Under the pieces are notes generated by a model. That model was not told the origin of the DNA. It saw nothing but the letters and a program-made list of their open reading frames with translations, and did no database searches. 12,262 bases of DNA. It comes from Rhodobacteraceae bacterium UBA6141. Lineage in GTDB: Bacteria; Pseudomonadota; Alphaproteobacteria; Rhodobacterales; Rhodobacteraceae. The stretch spans positions 87,952 through 100,213 of the forward strand of contig DIVD01000026.1 in assembly GCA_002423245.1 (NCBI GenBank). The letters run 5' to 3'. This document shows, piece after piece, positions 1-7,170 of the stretch. The translations under genes and the position numbers were made by a program. The stretch's first letter is position 1. The number at the start of each line of letters is the position of its first letter.

Positions 1-1725
1 CTCGTAGGGGCCGAAGCTGACGAACAGCGCATGGTCGCGCCGCTCCCATGGCAACTGGTCGTTCGACACGACCCCCGCCGCACGTTCGGCGGCGGTGATG
101 TTGCGCACCTGGCTGGTGCCGGACTTGCCGGCCATGGTCATCGCGTCATCGACCACCCGCACGCCGTAGCCGGTGCCGCCGCGCGTGTTGACGACCGCGT
201 GCATTCCGCGCCGCACATGGCGCAGCTGCGCCTCGTCGATGCCAAGCGGCTCGCCGCCCAGGATCGGCTGCTCCACCCCGTCGATCGAGCGCACCAGCCG
301 CGGCGTGACCGCGCGCCCCGTCGCCACCCGCGCCGTCATCACCGCAAGCTGCAGCGGCGAGGTCAGCACGAAGCCCTGTCCGATCCCGGCGTTGAACGTG
401 TCGCCCACCTGCCAGCCGTTGCCGCGGTTTTCCAGCTTCCAGGCCTTTGTCGGCATCAGCCCCTCGGCCACGGCCGACATCGGCAGGTCATGCCGGGTGC
501 CAAGCCCCAGCTTGCGGCCCATCTCGGTGATCTTCTCGATCCCGACGCGCTGCGCGAGTTCATAGTAATACACGTCGCACGAATGCTGCAGGCTCTCGAC
601 CAGCGCGACATTGCCATGCCCGCCGCGCTTCCAGCAGTGGAAGCGGCGGTTGCCAAGCTCGGTGAAGCCGCGGCAATAGACGGTCTCGTCCGGGCGGATC
701 ACCCCGGCCTCCAGCGCGGCCAGCGCCACCACCAGCTTGAAGGTGGACCCCGGCGGATAGGTGCCCTGCACCGCCTTGTTGGCCATCGGCCGGTGGTCAT
801 GCTCCAGCAGCGCGCGGTATTCCGGCCCGCTGATCCCGCGCACGAACATGTTCGGGTCATAGCTGGGCGAGGAGGCGATGCCGAGGATATCGCCGGTCTC
901 CACGTCGATCGCCACCGCCGCCGCGCTTTCGCTCCCCAGCCGCGCGGTCATGTAGTTCTGCAATCCCGCATCGCAGGTCAGTTGCACCCGCGCGCCCTGC
1001 TGGCCCTCGCGCCGGTCCAGCTCGCGCATCACCCGGCCGACGGCGTTCACCTCGATGCGCTTGGTGCCGGCGCTGCCGCGCAGCAGGTCCTCCATCTTCT
1101 CCTCCAGCCCGATCTTGCCGATCTGGAACTTCGGGATCTGCAGCAGCGGATCGGGGTTTTCCATTCGCGCAAGGTCGTAATCGCTGGCCGGGCCGACATA
1201 GCCCACCACATGCGTGAAATCGCCCTTCAGCGGGTAGAAGCGCGACAGGCCCACCTCCGGCGTCACGCCGGGCAGGGCAGGCGCGTTGACCGCGACGCGG
1301 CTGAAATCCTCCCAGGCCAGCCGGTCGGCCACGGTGATCGGCACGAAGGCGGAGTGCTTCCTCGCCTCGGCCAGCGTGCGCTCGATATCCTCGGGGGACA
1401 GCGGGATCAGCCGCGCCAGCCGGTGCAGCACCTCTTGCATGTCGCCCGCATCCTCGCGGGTGATGACGACGCGGTAGTTCTGCTCGTTCCCGGCCAGAAG
1501 CGTGCCGTTGCGATCGTGGATCAGGCCGCGCGCCGGCGGGATCAGCCGGATGTTGATGCGGTTCTCCTCGGCCAGCAGGCGGAAGTTCTCGGCCTCGTCC
1601 ACCTGCATCTCATGCATGCGCAGGCCCAGGATCGCGACCACCGCCGTCTGCGCCGTGCCGAGCAGCAGCGCCCGGCGGGTGATCTTGCGGCTGCTTTCCG
1701 CCGTGTCCTTGGGTGAACGCCTCAT
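1..1725 (-). CDS. mrdA: Penicillin-binding protein 2 (peptidoglycan transpeptidase), C-terminus cut by window edge
   Basis: This is the elongation-specific D,D-transpeptidase that crosslinks new peptidoglycan in the rod complex, acting in the periplasm from a membrane anchor. Translated from the ATG at 1725 it gives 575 codons without a stop before the window ends; the family usually has about 600-650 residues, so only the tail is missing. A basic N-terminus is followed by one hydrophobic anchor (about residues 17-37), then the PBP dimerisation region. The transpeptidase motifs are all present: STFK with the acylated serine at S327 and K330, SCD at 382-384 (the SxN-type motif, as SxD in PBP2), and KSGTSQV with K534. 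The start overlaps the mreD stop as ATGA, which fixes the start and suggests translational coupling. It is the last gene of the mre cluster seen here; rodA commonly follows in relatives, but that lies outside the window. Confidence 0.95.
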   Translation of the reverse strand, partial: MRRSPKDTAESSRKITRRALLLGTAQTAVVAILGLRMHEMQVDEAENFRLLAEENRINIRLIPPARGLIHDRNGTLLAGNEQNYRVVITREDAGDMQEVLHRLARLIPLSPEDIERTLAEARKHSAFVPITVADRLAWEDFSRVAVNAPALPGVTPEVGLSRFYPLKGDFTHVVGYVGPASDYDLARMENPDPLLQIPKFQIGKIGLEEKMEDLLRGSAGTKRIEVNAVGRVMRELDRREGQQGARVQLTCDAGLQNYMTARLGSESAAAVAIDVETGDILGIASSPSYDPNMFVRGISGPEYRALLEHDHRPMANKAVQGTYPPGSTFKLVVALAALEAGVIRPDETVYCRGFTELGNRRFHCWKRGGHGNVALVESLQHSCDVYYYELAQRVGIEKITEMGRKLGLGTRHDLPMSAVAEGLMPTKAWKLENRGNGWQVGDTFNAGIGQGFVLTSPLQLAVMTARVATGRAVTPRLVRSIDGVEQPILGGEPLGIDEAQLRHVRRGMHAVVNTRGGTGYGVRVVDDAMTMAGKSGTSQVRNITAAERAAGVVSNDQLPWERRDHALFVSFGPYE

Positions 1726-2255
1726 GCCCGGCTCCCTGCTGCGTCGATATCGCTGGCGCGGCGCAGGCCCGGCGCCAGATGCGAGGCGGCCACCACCAGC
1801 GGGTAGGCCGCCGCCGTCGCCAGCAGTTGCAGCAGCGTCGGGCCCAGCCCCGTCTGCGGCACCATCACCAGCGCCAGCACCAGCCGGTTGGCCAGAAGCA
1901 TGATCGCCATCACCGCCGCCACGGTCGCCCATTCCGCCAGGAACGGCAGGCCGCGCATGGCCCCGGCCCGGTCGCGCAGGAACTCGGACCCCAGCAGCAC
2001 GATCAGTGCCCAGAGCCCCGGCGGGCGCATCGCCAGCATGTCCTCCAGCACGAAGACCGCGACGATGATCAGCGCGGGCACGAAATCGGGCCGGCGCAGC
2101 ACCCAGGCCAGCGTGATGCACAGCATCAGGTCCGGCCCCGGTACACGCGCCGGCTGCGTCGACAGCGGCAGCAGCCGCACGAACAGCAGCAGCGCCGCCA
2201 GCGCCAGATAGAGCCCGCGATAGGCCCAGAGCCGGGTGGTGGCCGGGTCGATCAT
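1722..2255 (-). CDS. mreD: Rod shape-determining membrane protein MreD
   Basis: The 177-residue protein is almost entirely hydrophobic, with about five to six predicted membrane segments (roughly residues 13-30, 41-53, 57-75, 81-95, 108-135 and 138-160), the normal size and layout of MreD. MreD is an inner-membrane partner of MreC in the elongasome; its biochemical role is still poorly defined. Sequence conservation is low in this family, so the call rests on topology, length and its position between mreC and mrdA. The ATG at 2255 overlaps the mreC TGA (ATGA, 2252-2255), and its own TGA overlaps the mrdA ATG. The same reading frame stays open upstream into mreC (to about 3083), but that extension is a shadow of mreC: it is Gly/Arg/Ala-rich and not membrane-like. 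Confidence 0.88.
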   Translation of the reverse strand: MIDPATTRLWAYRGLYLALAALLLFVRLLPLSTQPARVPGPDLMLCITLAWVLRRPDFVPALIIVAVFVLEDMLAMRPPGLWALIVLLGSEFLRDRAGAMRGLPFLAEWATVAAVMAIMLLANRLVLALVMVPQTGLGPTLLQLLATAAAYPLVVAASHLAPGLRRASDIDAAGSRA

Positions 2256-3181
2256 CCGCCCGCCCCCGGATCGGCCGCGGCCAGCGGTTCGGCGCCCGGG
2301 CTGGCGGGCAGAACGGGCGGTTCCTCGGGCGGGATCAGCACCCCGGCATCGGTGATGCGCTCGGCGGGATGGCTGCGCAGCACCCGCAGGAAATCCAGCC
2401 GCTCGTAATCCGCCGCCATCCGCACCCGCAGCCGCCGGTCCGCGCCCTGCGCCACCTGCCCGACCAGCAGCCCGGCCGGGAACACCCCGCCATCGCCGGA
2501 ACTGACCACCCGGTCGCCGGGGCGCACCTGTTCGGGGCTTTCCAGAAACTCCAGCGGCGGCGCCGGGGAATTGTCCCCCGCCAGCAGCGCCCGCTGGCCC
2601 GAGGGCTGCACCGTCACCGGAATGCGGCTGGTGCTGTCGGTCAGCAGGATCACCCGGCTGGTGGTGTTGCCCACGCCGGAGATGCGCCCCACGAGGCCAA
2701 GCCCGTCCATCGTCGCCCAGCCATCGACGATGCCGTCGCGGCTGCCGACGTTCAGCAGCACGGACTGGCGGAAGGGCGAGCCCGAATCGGCCAGCACCAC
2801 GCCCGAAACCGAGGTGAGCTGCGGATCGAGCCGCACCTGATTCTGCGCCAGCAGCTTGGCGTTCTGCTGTTCCAGCTGCACCGCGGCCTCTTTCCAGGCC
2901 TTCATCTGCTGCAACTCGCGCTTCAGTTCGGTGTTCTGCTCGTAGATCCGCGCATAGGACCGGAAGCCCTCGACCATGCCCACCGCCTTGGTCACCGGCA
3001 GCATCGCCCAGTCCATGTTGGGCACGACCTTGTCCACCAGCGCGGCGCGAAAGCGTTCCACCCGCGGGCTGTCGATCCGCCACAGCAGGAAGGTCGCCGC
3101 AAGCACCAGCACCAGCACCGCGATCAGGATGCGACGAACCGGCCCGGCAAAGTCGATGTCGGCGTTGCGGTCTCTGGCCAC
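2252..3181 (-). CDS. mreC: Rod shape-determining protein MreC
   Basis: MreC is a bitopic inner-membrane protein whose periplasmic domain links MreB, MreD and PBP2 and activates the elongasome. The 309-residue product has a short cytoplasmic N-terminus, one membrane helix at about residues 17-35, a heptad-rich coiled coil at about 76-116 (rich in E, L, K and Q) that drives dimerisation, then the MreC beta-domain from about 120 to 275 with the conserved stretch around LLNVGSRDG. A Pro/Ala/Gly-rich tail from about 283 is probably disordered. The start codon is GTG (3179-3181), preceded by a GGGGAA Shine-Dalgarno-like motif 5 bases upstream. The gene lies 58 bases behind mreB and overlaps mreD by four bases. 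The weaker start and the gap may lower its yield relative to mreB; that is inference. Confidence 0.93.
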   Translation of the reverse strand: MARDRNADIDFAGPVRRILIAVLVLVLAATFLLWRIDSPRVERFRAALVDKVVPNMDWAMLPVTKAVGMVEGFRSYARIYEQNTELKRELQQMKAWKEAAVQLEQQNAKLLAQNQVRLDPQLTSVSGVVLADSGSPFRQSVLLNVGSRDGIVDGWATMDGLGLVGRISGVGNTTSRVILLTDSTSRIPVTVQPSGQRALLAGDNSPAPPLEFLESPEQVRPGDRVVSSGDGGVFPAGLLVGQVAQGADRRLRVRMAADYERLDFLRVLRSHPAERITDAGVLIPPEEPPVLPASPGAEPLAAADPGAGG

Positions 3182-3239
3182 GGAGGTTCCCCAGGTCGGT
3201 CTTGTCAGGTGCCGGCGCGGCCCTGTGCGGGGGCCTGCC

Positions 3240-4277
3240 TCAGCTGTCGTAATCTATCACATGCCGAAGCTGCTTTTCGTATTCCAGCGCCTTGCCGGTA
3301 CCAAGCGCCACACAATTGAGTGACTGGTCGGCGATGGAGATCGACAGCCCCGTCTGCTCGCGCAGCGCGAGGTCAAGGTCGCCCAGCAGCGCGCCGCCGC
3401 CGGTCAGCATCACGCCGCGATCCACGATGTCGGCGGCGAGATCCGGCGGCGTTGCCTCCAGCGCGATCATCACCGCCTCGCAGATCGACTGCACCGGCTC
3501 GGCCAGCGCCTCGGCGACCTGCGCCTGATTGATCTCGATCTCCTTCGGCACGCCGTTCAGAAGGTCGCGCCCGCGGATCATCATGCTGGCGCCGCGCCCG
3601 TCATCGGGCATCCGCGCCGTGCCGATCGAGGTCTTGATCCGTTCGGCCGTCGCCTCGCCGACCAGCAGGTTCTGGTTGCGGCGCAGATAGCTGATGATCG
3701 CCTCGTCCATCCGGTCGCCGCCGACGCGGACGGACCGGGCATAGACGATGTCCCCGAGGCTCAGCACCGCGACTTCCGTCGTGCCGCCGCCGATATCCAC
3801 CACCATGCTGCCCGTCGGGTCGGTGATCGGCATCCCGGCGCCGATGGCCGCCGCGATCGGCTCCGCGATCAGCCCCGCGCGCCGCGCCCCCGCCGACAGC
3901 ACCGACTGGCGGATCGCCCGCTTTTCCACCGGCGTCGCGCCATGCGGCACGCAGACGATGACCTTGGGCTTGGTGAAGGTGGTGCGCTTGTGAACCTTGC
4001 GGATGAAATGCTTGATCATCTCTTCGGCGACGTCGAAATCGGCGATCACGCCGTCGCGCATCGGGCGGATCGCCTCGATGCTGCCCGGCGTGCGGCCCAG
4101 CATCAGCTTGGCATCCTCGCCCACGGCAAGCACCTGCTTCTTGCCGTCCTTCACGTGGTAGGCCACCACCGAGGGCTCGTTGAGGATGATCCCCCGCCCC
4201 TTGACATAGACCAGAGTATTCGCGGTCCCAAGATCAATTGCCATGTCCGACGAGAACAAGCCCCCAAACCATCCCAT
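3240..4277 (-). CDS. mreB: Rod shape-determining protein MreB (actin homologue)
   Basis: MreB forms ATP-dependent filaments under the inner membrane that orient elongasome movement and keep the cell rod-shaped. The product is 345 residues, the usual length. Actin-fold motifs are clear: phosphate-1 loop DLGTANT at D15-T21, catalytic-type glutamate in AEPIAAAIG (E139), phosphate-2 loop DIGGGTTE at D161-E168, and the adenosine motif TGGG at 292-295. The N-terminus MGWFGGLFSS is hydrophobic and may act as a membrane-binding segment, as in other Gram-negative MreB proteins. I chose the ATG at 4277 because AGGAAA lies 5 bases upstream (4283-4288) and because family members begin this way. An in-frame extension to 4397 is Arg/Pro-rich and not conserved-looking. 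It is the first gene of mreB-mreC-mreD-mrdA. Confidence 0.97.
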   Translation of the reverse strand: MGWFGGLFSSDMAIDLGTANTLVYVKGRGIILNEPSVVAYHVKDGKKQVLAVGEDAKLMLGRTPGSIEAIRPMRDGVIADFDVAEEMIKHFIRKVHKRTTFTKPKVIVCVPHGATPVEKRAIRQSVLSAGARRAGLIAEPIAAAIGAGMPITDPTGSMVVDIGGGTTEVAVLSLGDIVYARSVRVGGDRMDEAIISYLRRNQNLLVGEATAERIKTSIGTARMPDDGRGASMMIRGRDLLNGVPKEIEINQAQVAEALAEPVQSICEAVMIALEATPPDLAADIVDRGVMLTGGGALLGDLDLALREQTGLSISIADQSLNCVALGTGKALEYEKQLRHVIDYDS

Positions 4278-4340
4278 GTGTGTTTCCTGCTGCCAGCCCC
4301 GCCGGCCCGCGACTCGCGTTCCGCACGCAGACCGAGGCCC

Positions 4341-4369
4341 CTTATAGGCAGGCACGGCGCAAGGCGAAA
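4341..4369 (-). promoter_or_regulatory. Candidate sigma70-type promoter for mreB
   Basis: In the 137-base gap between leuA and mreB the minus strand reads TTTCGC (4364-4369), a 17-base spacer, then TATAAG (4341-4346). The -10 element is good and the -35 is weak (three of six consensus bases). It would place transcription start about 57 bases upstream of the mreB ATG. I see no clear stem followed by a U-run behind leuA, so read-through from leuA into the mre genes is also possible. Confidence 0.4.
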
Positions 4370-4414
4370 GGCCCCGCGCCGCGCGCATCGGCGGCAAATC
4401 GCCCTCCGCGTGCC

Positions 4415-6022
4415 TTACGAGGCCGAGCGGTAGCTGACCGTCTTCACATCGGCATCGGGCGCGGATTTCTCGCGCCGCAGCCGCAGCCGGTTCAGCGCGC
4501 CGACATAGGCCTTCACGCTGGCAAGGATGGTGTCGGTATCGGCGGCCGTGCCGGTGACGATGCGGCCGTTCTCCTCCATCCGCACGCTCACGGTGGCCTG
4601 CGCGTCGGTGCCCTCGGTGACCGCATGCACCTGGTAAAGCTGCAGCCGCGCCTCGTGCGGGAACAGCGCGCGCACCGCCCTGAAGGCGGCATCGACCGGG
4701 CCGTCGCCGGTGGTCGCGGCGGATTTCTCCTCGTCCCCGACCAGCATCCGCAGCTCTGCCGTCTGCGGGCCTTCGGTGCCGCAGACCACGCGCAGGAACT
4801 TCACCTGCAGATAATCGCTGTCGGTATTGGCGGCGCTGTCGGCCATCAGCGCGATCAGGTCGTCATCGTAGATTTCCTTCTTGCGGTCGGCCAGCGCCTT
4901 GAACCGCACGAACACGTCGTTCAGCTGGTTCTCGCCCACGTCATGCCCCAGGTCGGACAGCTTGGAGCGCAGCGCCGCCCGGCCCGAATGCTTGCCCATC
5001 GCGATGTTGGTCTCGGTGATGCCGATATCGGCGGGGCGCATGATCTCGAAGGTCTCGACGTTCTTCAGCACCCCGTCCTGGTGGATGCCGCTTTCGTGCA
5101 GGAAGGCGTTCTTGCCGACCACCGCCTTGTTGAACTGCACCGCGAAGCCCGACACCTGGCTGACCCGGCGCGACAGGTTCATGATCTTCGTGGTGTCGAT
5201 GCCGGTGCGGTAGGGCATGATGTCATTGCGCACCTTCAGCGCCATCACCACCTCTTCCAGCGCGGTGTTGCCGGCACGCTCCCCCAGCCCGTTGATCGTG
5301 CACTCGATCTGCCGCGCACCCGCCTCGACCGCGGCGAGGCTGTTCGCCGTGGCCATGCCCAGATCGTTGTGGCAGTGGGTCGCGAAGATCACGCTGTCCG
5401 CGCCCGGCACCCGCTCCAGCAGCATCCGGATCAGCGCGGCGCTTTCGCGCGGGGCGGTATAGCCGACGGTGTCGGGGATGTTGATGGTGCTGGCCCCGGC
5501 CTTGATCGCGGTTTCCACCACGCGGCACAGGTAGTCATGCTCGGTCCGCGTGGCATCCATCGGCGACCATTGCACGTTGTCGCACAGGTTGCGCGCCCGC
5601 GTCACCGACTCATGGATGCGCGTCACCATGTCGTCCTGGCTCAGCTTGGTGATGTCGCGGTGCAGCGGCGAGACGCCGATGAAGGTATGGATGCGCGGCT
5701 GGCGGGCATGGCGGATCGCCTCCCAGCAGCGGTCGATATCGGTGTCATTGGCGCGCGCCAGCCCGCAGATCACCGCGTTCTTCGCGGCCCTCGCGATCTC
5801 GCTGACGGCGGCGAAATCGCCCTCCGAGGCGATGGGGAACCCCGCCTCGATGATATCGACGCCCATCTCGTCCAGCAGGGCCGCGATCTCCAGCTTCTCG
5901 GCATGGCTCATGGTCGCGCCGGGGGATTGCTCGCCATCGCGCAGGGTGGTGTCGAAGATCAGAACGCGCTCGGGTGCGGCTGCGCTGCCGCTCTGGGCGG
6001 GGGATTTGGTCGGTTCGGTCAT
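4415..6022 (-). CDS. leuA: 2-isopropylmalate synthase
   Basis: LeuA condenses acetyl-CoA with 2-ketoisovalerate to 2-isopropylmalate, the first committed step of leucine synthesis in the cytosol, and is feedback-inhibited by leucine. The 535-residue protein has the HMGL-type TIM-barrel from about residue 18: the signature DTTLRDGEQSPGA (D24 onward, catalytic R28 and metal ligand D29) and HCHND with the metal-binding histidines H216 and H218. The linker region with HESGIHQDG follows, then a C-terminal LeuA allosteric/dimerisation domain from about 400 to 520 (LQVKFLRVVCG through the VKAYVGALNRL region). That domain is complete, so leucine feedback control is expected. ATG at 6022 has GAGAG 8 bases upstream. 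The first 17 residues are a variable Ser/Pro/Ala-rich extension. A leucine-rich leader ORF lies upstream, suggesting attenuation in addition to feedback control. Confidence 0.97.
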   Translation of the reverse strand: MTEPTKSPAQSGSAAAPERVLIFDTTLRDGEQSPGATMSHAEKLEIAALLDEMGVDIIEAGFPIASEGDFAAVSEIARAAKNAVICGLARANDTDIDRCWEAIRHARQPRIHTFIGVSPLHRDITKLSQDDMVTRIHESVTRARNLCDNVQWSPMDATRTEHDYLCRVVETAIKAGASTINIPDTVGYTAPRESAALIRMLLERVPGADSVIFATHCHNDLGMATANSLAAVEAGARQIECTINGLGERAGNTALEEVVMALKVRNDIMPYRTGIDTTKIMNLSRRVSQVSGFAVQFNKAVVGKNAFLHESGIHQDGVLKNVETFEIMRPADIGITETNIAMGKHSGRAALRSKLSDLGHDVGENQLNDVFVRFKALADRKKEIYDDDLIALMADSAANTDSDYLQVKFLRVVCGTEGPQTAELRMLVGDEEKSAATTGDGPVDAAFRAVRALFPHEARLQLYQVHAVTEGTDAQATVSVRMEENGRIVTGTAADTDTILASVKAYVGALNRLRLRREKSAPDADVKTVSYRSAS

Positions 6023-6042
6023 CGGGAAAACTCTCTTGAATC

Positions 6043-6178
6043 GGTGTGCTTCTGTCTGGGGCCGGCGCTTGTCACCTCCGAGCGGTCGCGCCGAAAGGCA
6101 CGCTCAGAGGCGGCTAAGAAGAAGCAGACCCAGGGGAAGCAGGGCGCGGGCGCGCAGCGGGCGGATTGCGCCCCTGCC
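6043..6178 (-). promoter_or_regulatory. Candidate leucine attenuator (alternative RNA structures of the leuA leader)
   Basis: Four pairings can be drawn by eye on the minus-strand RNA. (A) A GC-rich hairpin joins 6168-6178 to 6139-6147 just before and into the Leu codons. (B) The Leu-codon segment GGUCUGCUUCU (6120-6130) can pair with AGAAGCACACC (6043-6053) with 10 of 11 matches. (C) CGCCUCUGAGCG (6101-6112), which includes the leader stop codon, pairs with CGCUCGGAGGUG (6073-6084) over 12 pairs, two of them G-U. (D) CGGCGC (6088-6093) pairs with GCGCCG (6063-6068). C and D exclude each other. A ribosome stalled on Leu codons would cover the 5' arm of C and free D. No canonical terminator U-tract follows any stem; the only U-run is UUUU at 6027-6030, directly before the leuA ATG. 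The mechanism (termination, Rho, or translational) is therefore open. Confidence 0.5.
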
Positions 6179-6217
6179 CGATGCCTTGCCCGATGCGATA
6201 TGCGGTTCCCGTGTCAT
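6104..6217 (-). CDS. leuL: Leucine-rich leader peptide of leuA (candidate leuL)
   Basis: A 37-codon ORF starts at ATG 6215-6217 and stops at TGA 6104-6106, 81 bases upstream of leuA. Its last twelve residues are LLPLGLLLLSRL, eight of them leucine, encoded at 6107-6142. Four of the eight Leu codons are CTT, which is uncommon in the CTG-dominated genes around it. This is the hallmark of a leader peptide whose translation senses charged leucyl-tRNA, as known for leuL in front of enterobacterial leuABCD. The N-terminal half is basic and unremarkable. No Shine-Dalgarno sequence is visible before its ATG, and a -10-like hexamer lies only seven bases upstream, so it may be read from a leaderless transcript. 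It is too short for ordinary gene finders. The peptide itself probably has no function after translation. The alternative, a chance ORF, is unlikely given the leucine run exactly upstream of leuA. Confidence 0.78.
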   Translation of the reverse strand: MTREPHIASGKASGRGAIRPLRARALLPLGLLLLSRL

Positions 6218-6224
6218 GGCAGCG

Positions 6225-6252
6225 ACTATAGCCGGATTCGGGGAAAGGAAAA
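6225..6252 (-). promoter_or_regulatory. Candidate promoter of the leuL-leuA transcript
   Basis: The minus strand has TATAGT at 6225-6230, a good -10 hexamer, with a weak TTTTCC -35 candidate at 6247-6252 and a 16-base spacer. Transcription would start at about 6217-6218, that is at or one base before the leader ATG. The stretch between the SDR stop and the leader is only 59 bases, so there is little other room for a promoter. The -35 match is poor, and an activator or a promoter upstream of the SDR gene is possible. Confidence 0.45.
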
Positions 6253-6276
6253 GAGGGTTTGTCGCGCGCGCTCCCT

Positions 6277-7020
6277 CTAGCCGAAGTCCCGCAGGTCGGT
6301 CACCGACGCCGCGCCGAAGCGCGGCCCGGTCAGGTGGTCCACCAGCCGGCGCGCGCACTCCCCGGGGCTGGCCAGCGCGCCGGTTTCCTTCATCCCCACG
6401 AACTGGGCGCGCATCGTGAAGCGCGCTTCGGGGGTTGCGCGGATGGTCGCCTGCATGTCGGTGTCGATCACGCCCGGCGCGAGGCTTTCGATGCGCAGGC
6501 CCGGGCGCCTGTCCTCGGCCACCGTTCGGGCGTGGTGGTCGAGCGCGGCCTTGGTCGCGCAATAGACGCTCCAGCCCGGATAGGCGTTGCGCGCCGCCCC
6601 GCTGGAGACGTGGAGCACCCGCCGCTCCGCCGCCCCCGAGGTCGCCGCCACCAAGGCATCCGCCAGCATCATCGGCGCCGCCACGTTCAGCGCGACCGCG
6701 CGGGCGATGGCGGCGGGGTCGAGCGTGCCGGCCGGGCCGATCGGCTCCACCATGCCGGCATTGTTGACCAGCAGCACAGTCCCGGCCCCGCGCGTGAAGT
6801 CCCGCAAGCCCGGCCCCGCCAGCCAGCCGGCCAGCGCCGCCGGATCGCCAAGGTCCAGCGCAACCTCGGTCAGCGCGCCGGGATGCGCGGCGGCAAGCGC
6901 TGGGTTGCCCTTGCGCGCAAGCCCGAGCACGCGCGCGCCGCGCCCCAGAAGCTCGGCGGCGATGGCCGCGCCAAGGCCGCGGGAATGGCCGGTGACGATT
7001 GCGCGGGTCTGGTCTGGCAT
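6277..7020 (-). CDS. SDR family NAD(P)-dependent oxidoreductase (sepiapterin/benzil reductase-like)
   Basis: This is a 247-residue classical short-chain dehydrogenase/reductase of normal length. Visible motifs: cofactor loop TGHSRGLG at T10-G17, NNAG at 86-89, structural N112, catalytic serine at S139/S140, and YCATK with Y153 and K157. R36 after the second beta strand suggests preference for NADP(H). The C-terminal part, PGVIDTDMQ followed by a MRAQFVGMKETGAL segment, resembles the sepiapterin reductase / YueD (benzil reductase) branch, where PGxxDTDMQ is characteristic; this is from memory of those families. The physiological substrate is unknown. ATG at 7020 is preferred over an in-frame ATG at 7059 because GGAGG lies 8 bases upstream and the cofactor loop then starts near residue 10. 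It lies upstream of leuL-leuA on the same strand, but no functional link to leucine synthesis is evident. Confidence 0.9.
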   Translation of the reverse strand: MPDQTRAIVTGHSRGLGAAIAAELLGRGARVLGLARKGNPALAAAHPGALTEVALDLGDPAALAGWLAGPGLRDFTRGAGTVLLVNNAGMVEPIGPAGTLDPAAIARAVALNVAAPMMLADALVAATSGAAERRVLHVSSGAARNAYPGWSVYCATKAALDHHARTVAEDRRPGLRIESLAPGVIDTDMQATIRATPEARFTMRAQFVGMKETGALASPGECARRLVDHLTGPRFGAASVTDLRDFG

Positions 7021-7170
7021 CGGCTGGTCCTCCACCTTGCCCGCCCAGACGGCCAGCAAACGCCGCGAGGGTCAACCCCCGCCCGGCGCGAAAACGCTGG
7101 CAGCGGCGCGCCAGGCTCCCGGCCGGCGCGCCGTCAGACGCACGCGGCCCCTGCCCGCCCCGTCCCGACG

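Noticed and set aside
31..1716. 561-codon plus-strand open frame opposite mrdA
   Set aside because: It is the antisense shadow of a clear PBP2 gene with all catalytic motifs. The product is His/Arg/Ala/Gly-rich low-complexity sequence, as expected for antisense frames in high-GC DNA.
3182..3239. GC-rich hairpin potential (GGCCC/GGGCC) between mreB and mreC as a terminator
   Set aside because: The stem has only five pairs and no U-run follows, so it cannot be called a terminator. At most it might influence mRNA stability.
4278..4397. Upstream extension of MreB by 40 residues
   Set aside because: The extension is Arg/Pro/Gly-rich and overlaps the promoter candidate. The ATG at 4277 has a good Shine-Dalgarno sequence and gives the normal MreB length.
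4238..6280. 680-codon plus-strand open frame opposite leuA
   Set aside because: It lies antisense to leuA and the leader. Composition is typical of a GC-driven shadow (Arg, His, Gly, Ala and Val repeats without domains).
7021..7059. Start of the SDR gene 13 codons earlier at 7059
   Set aside because: The ATG at 7020 has GGAGG at ideal spacing and puts the cofactor loop at the usual distance from the N-terminus.
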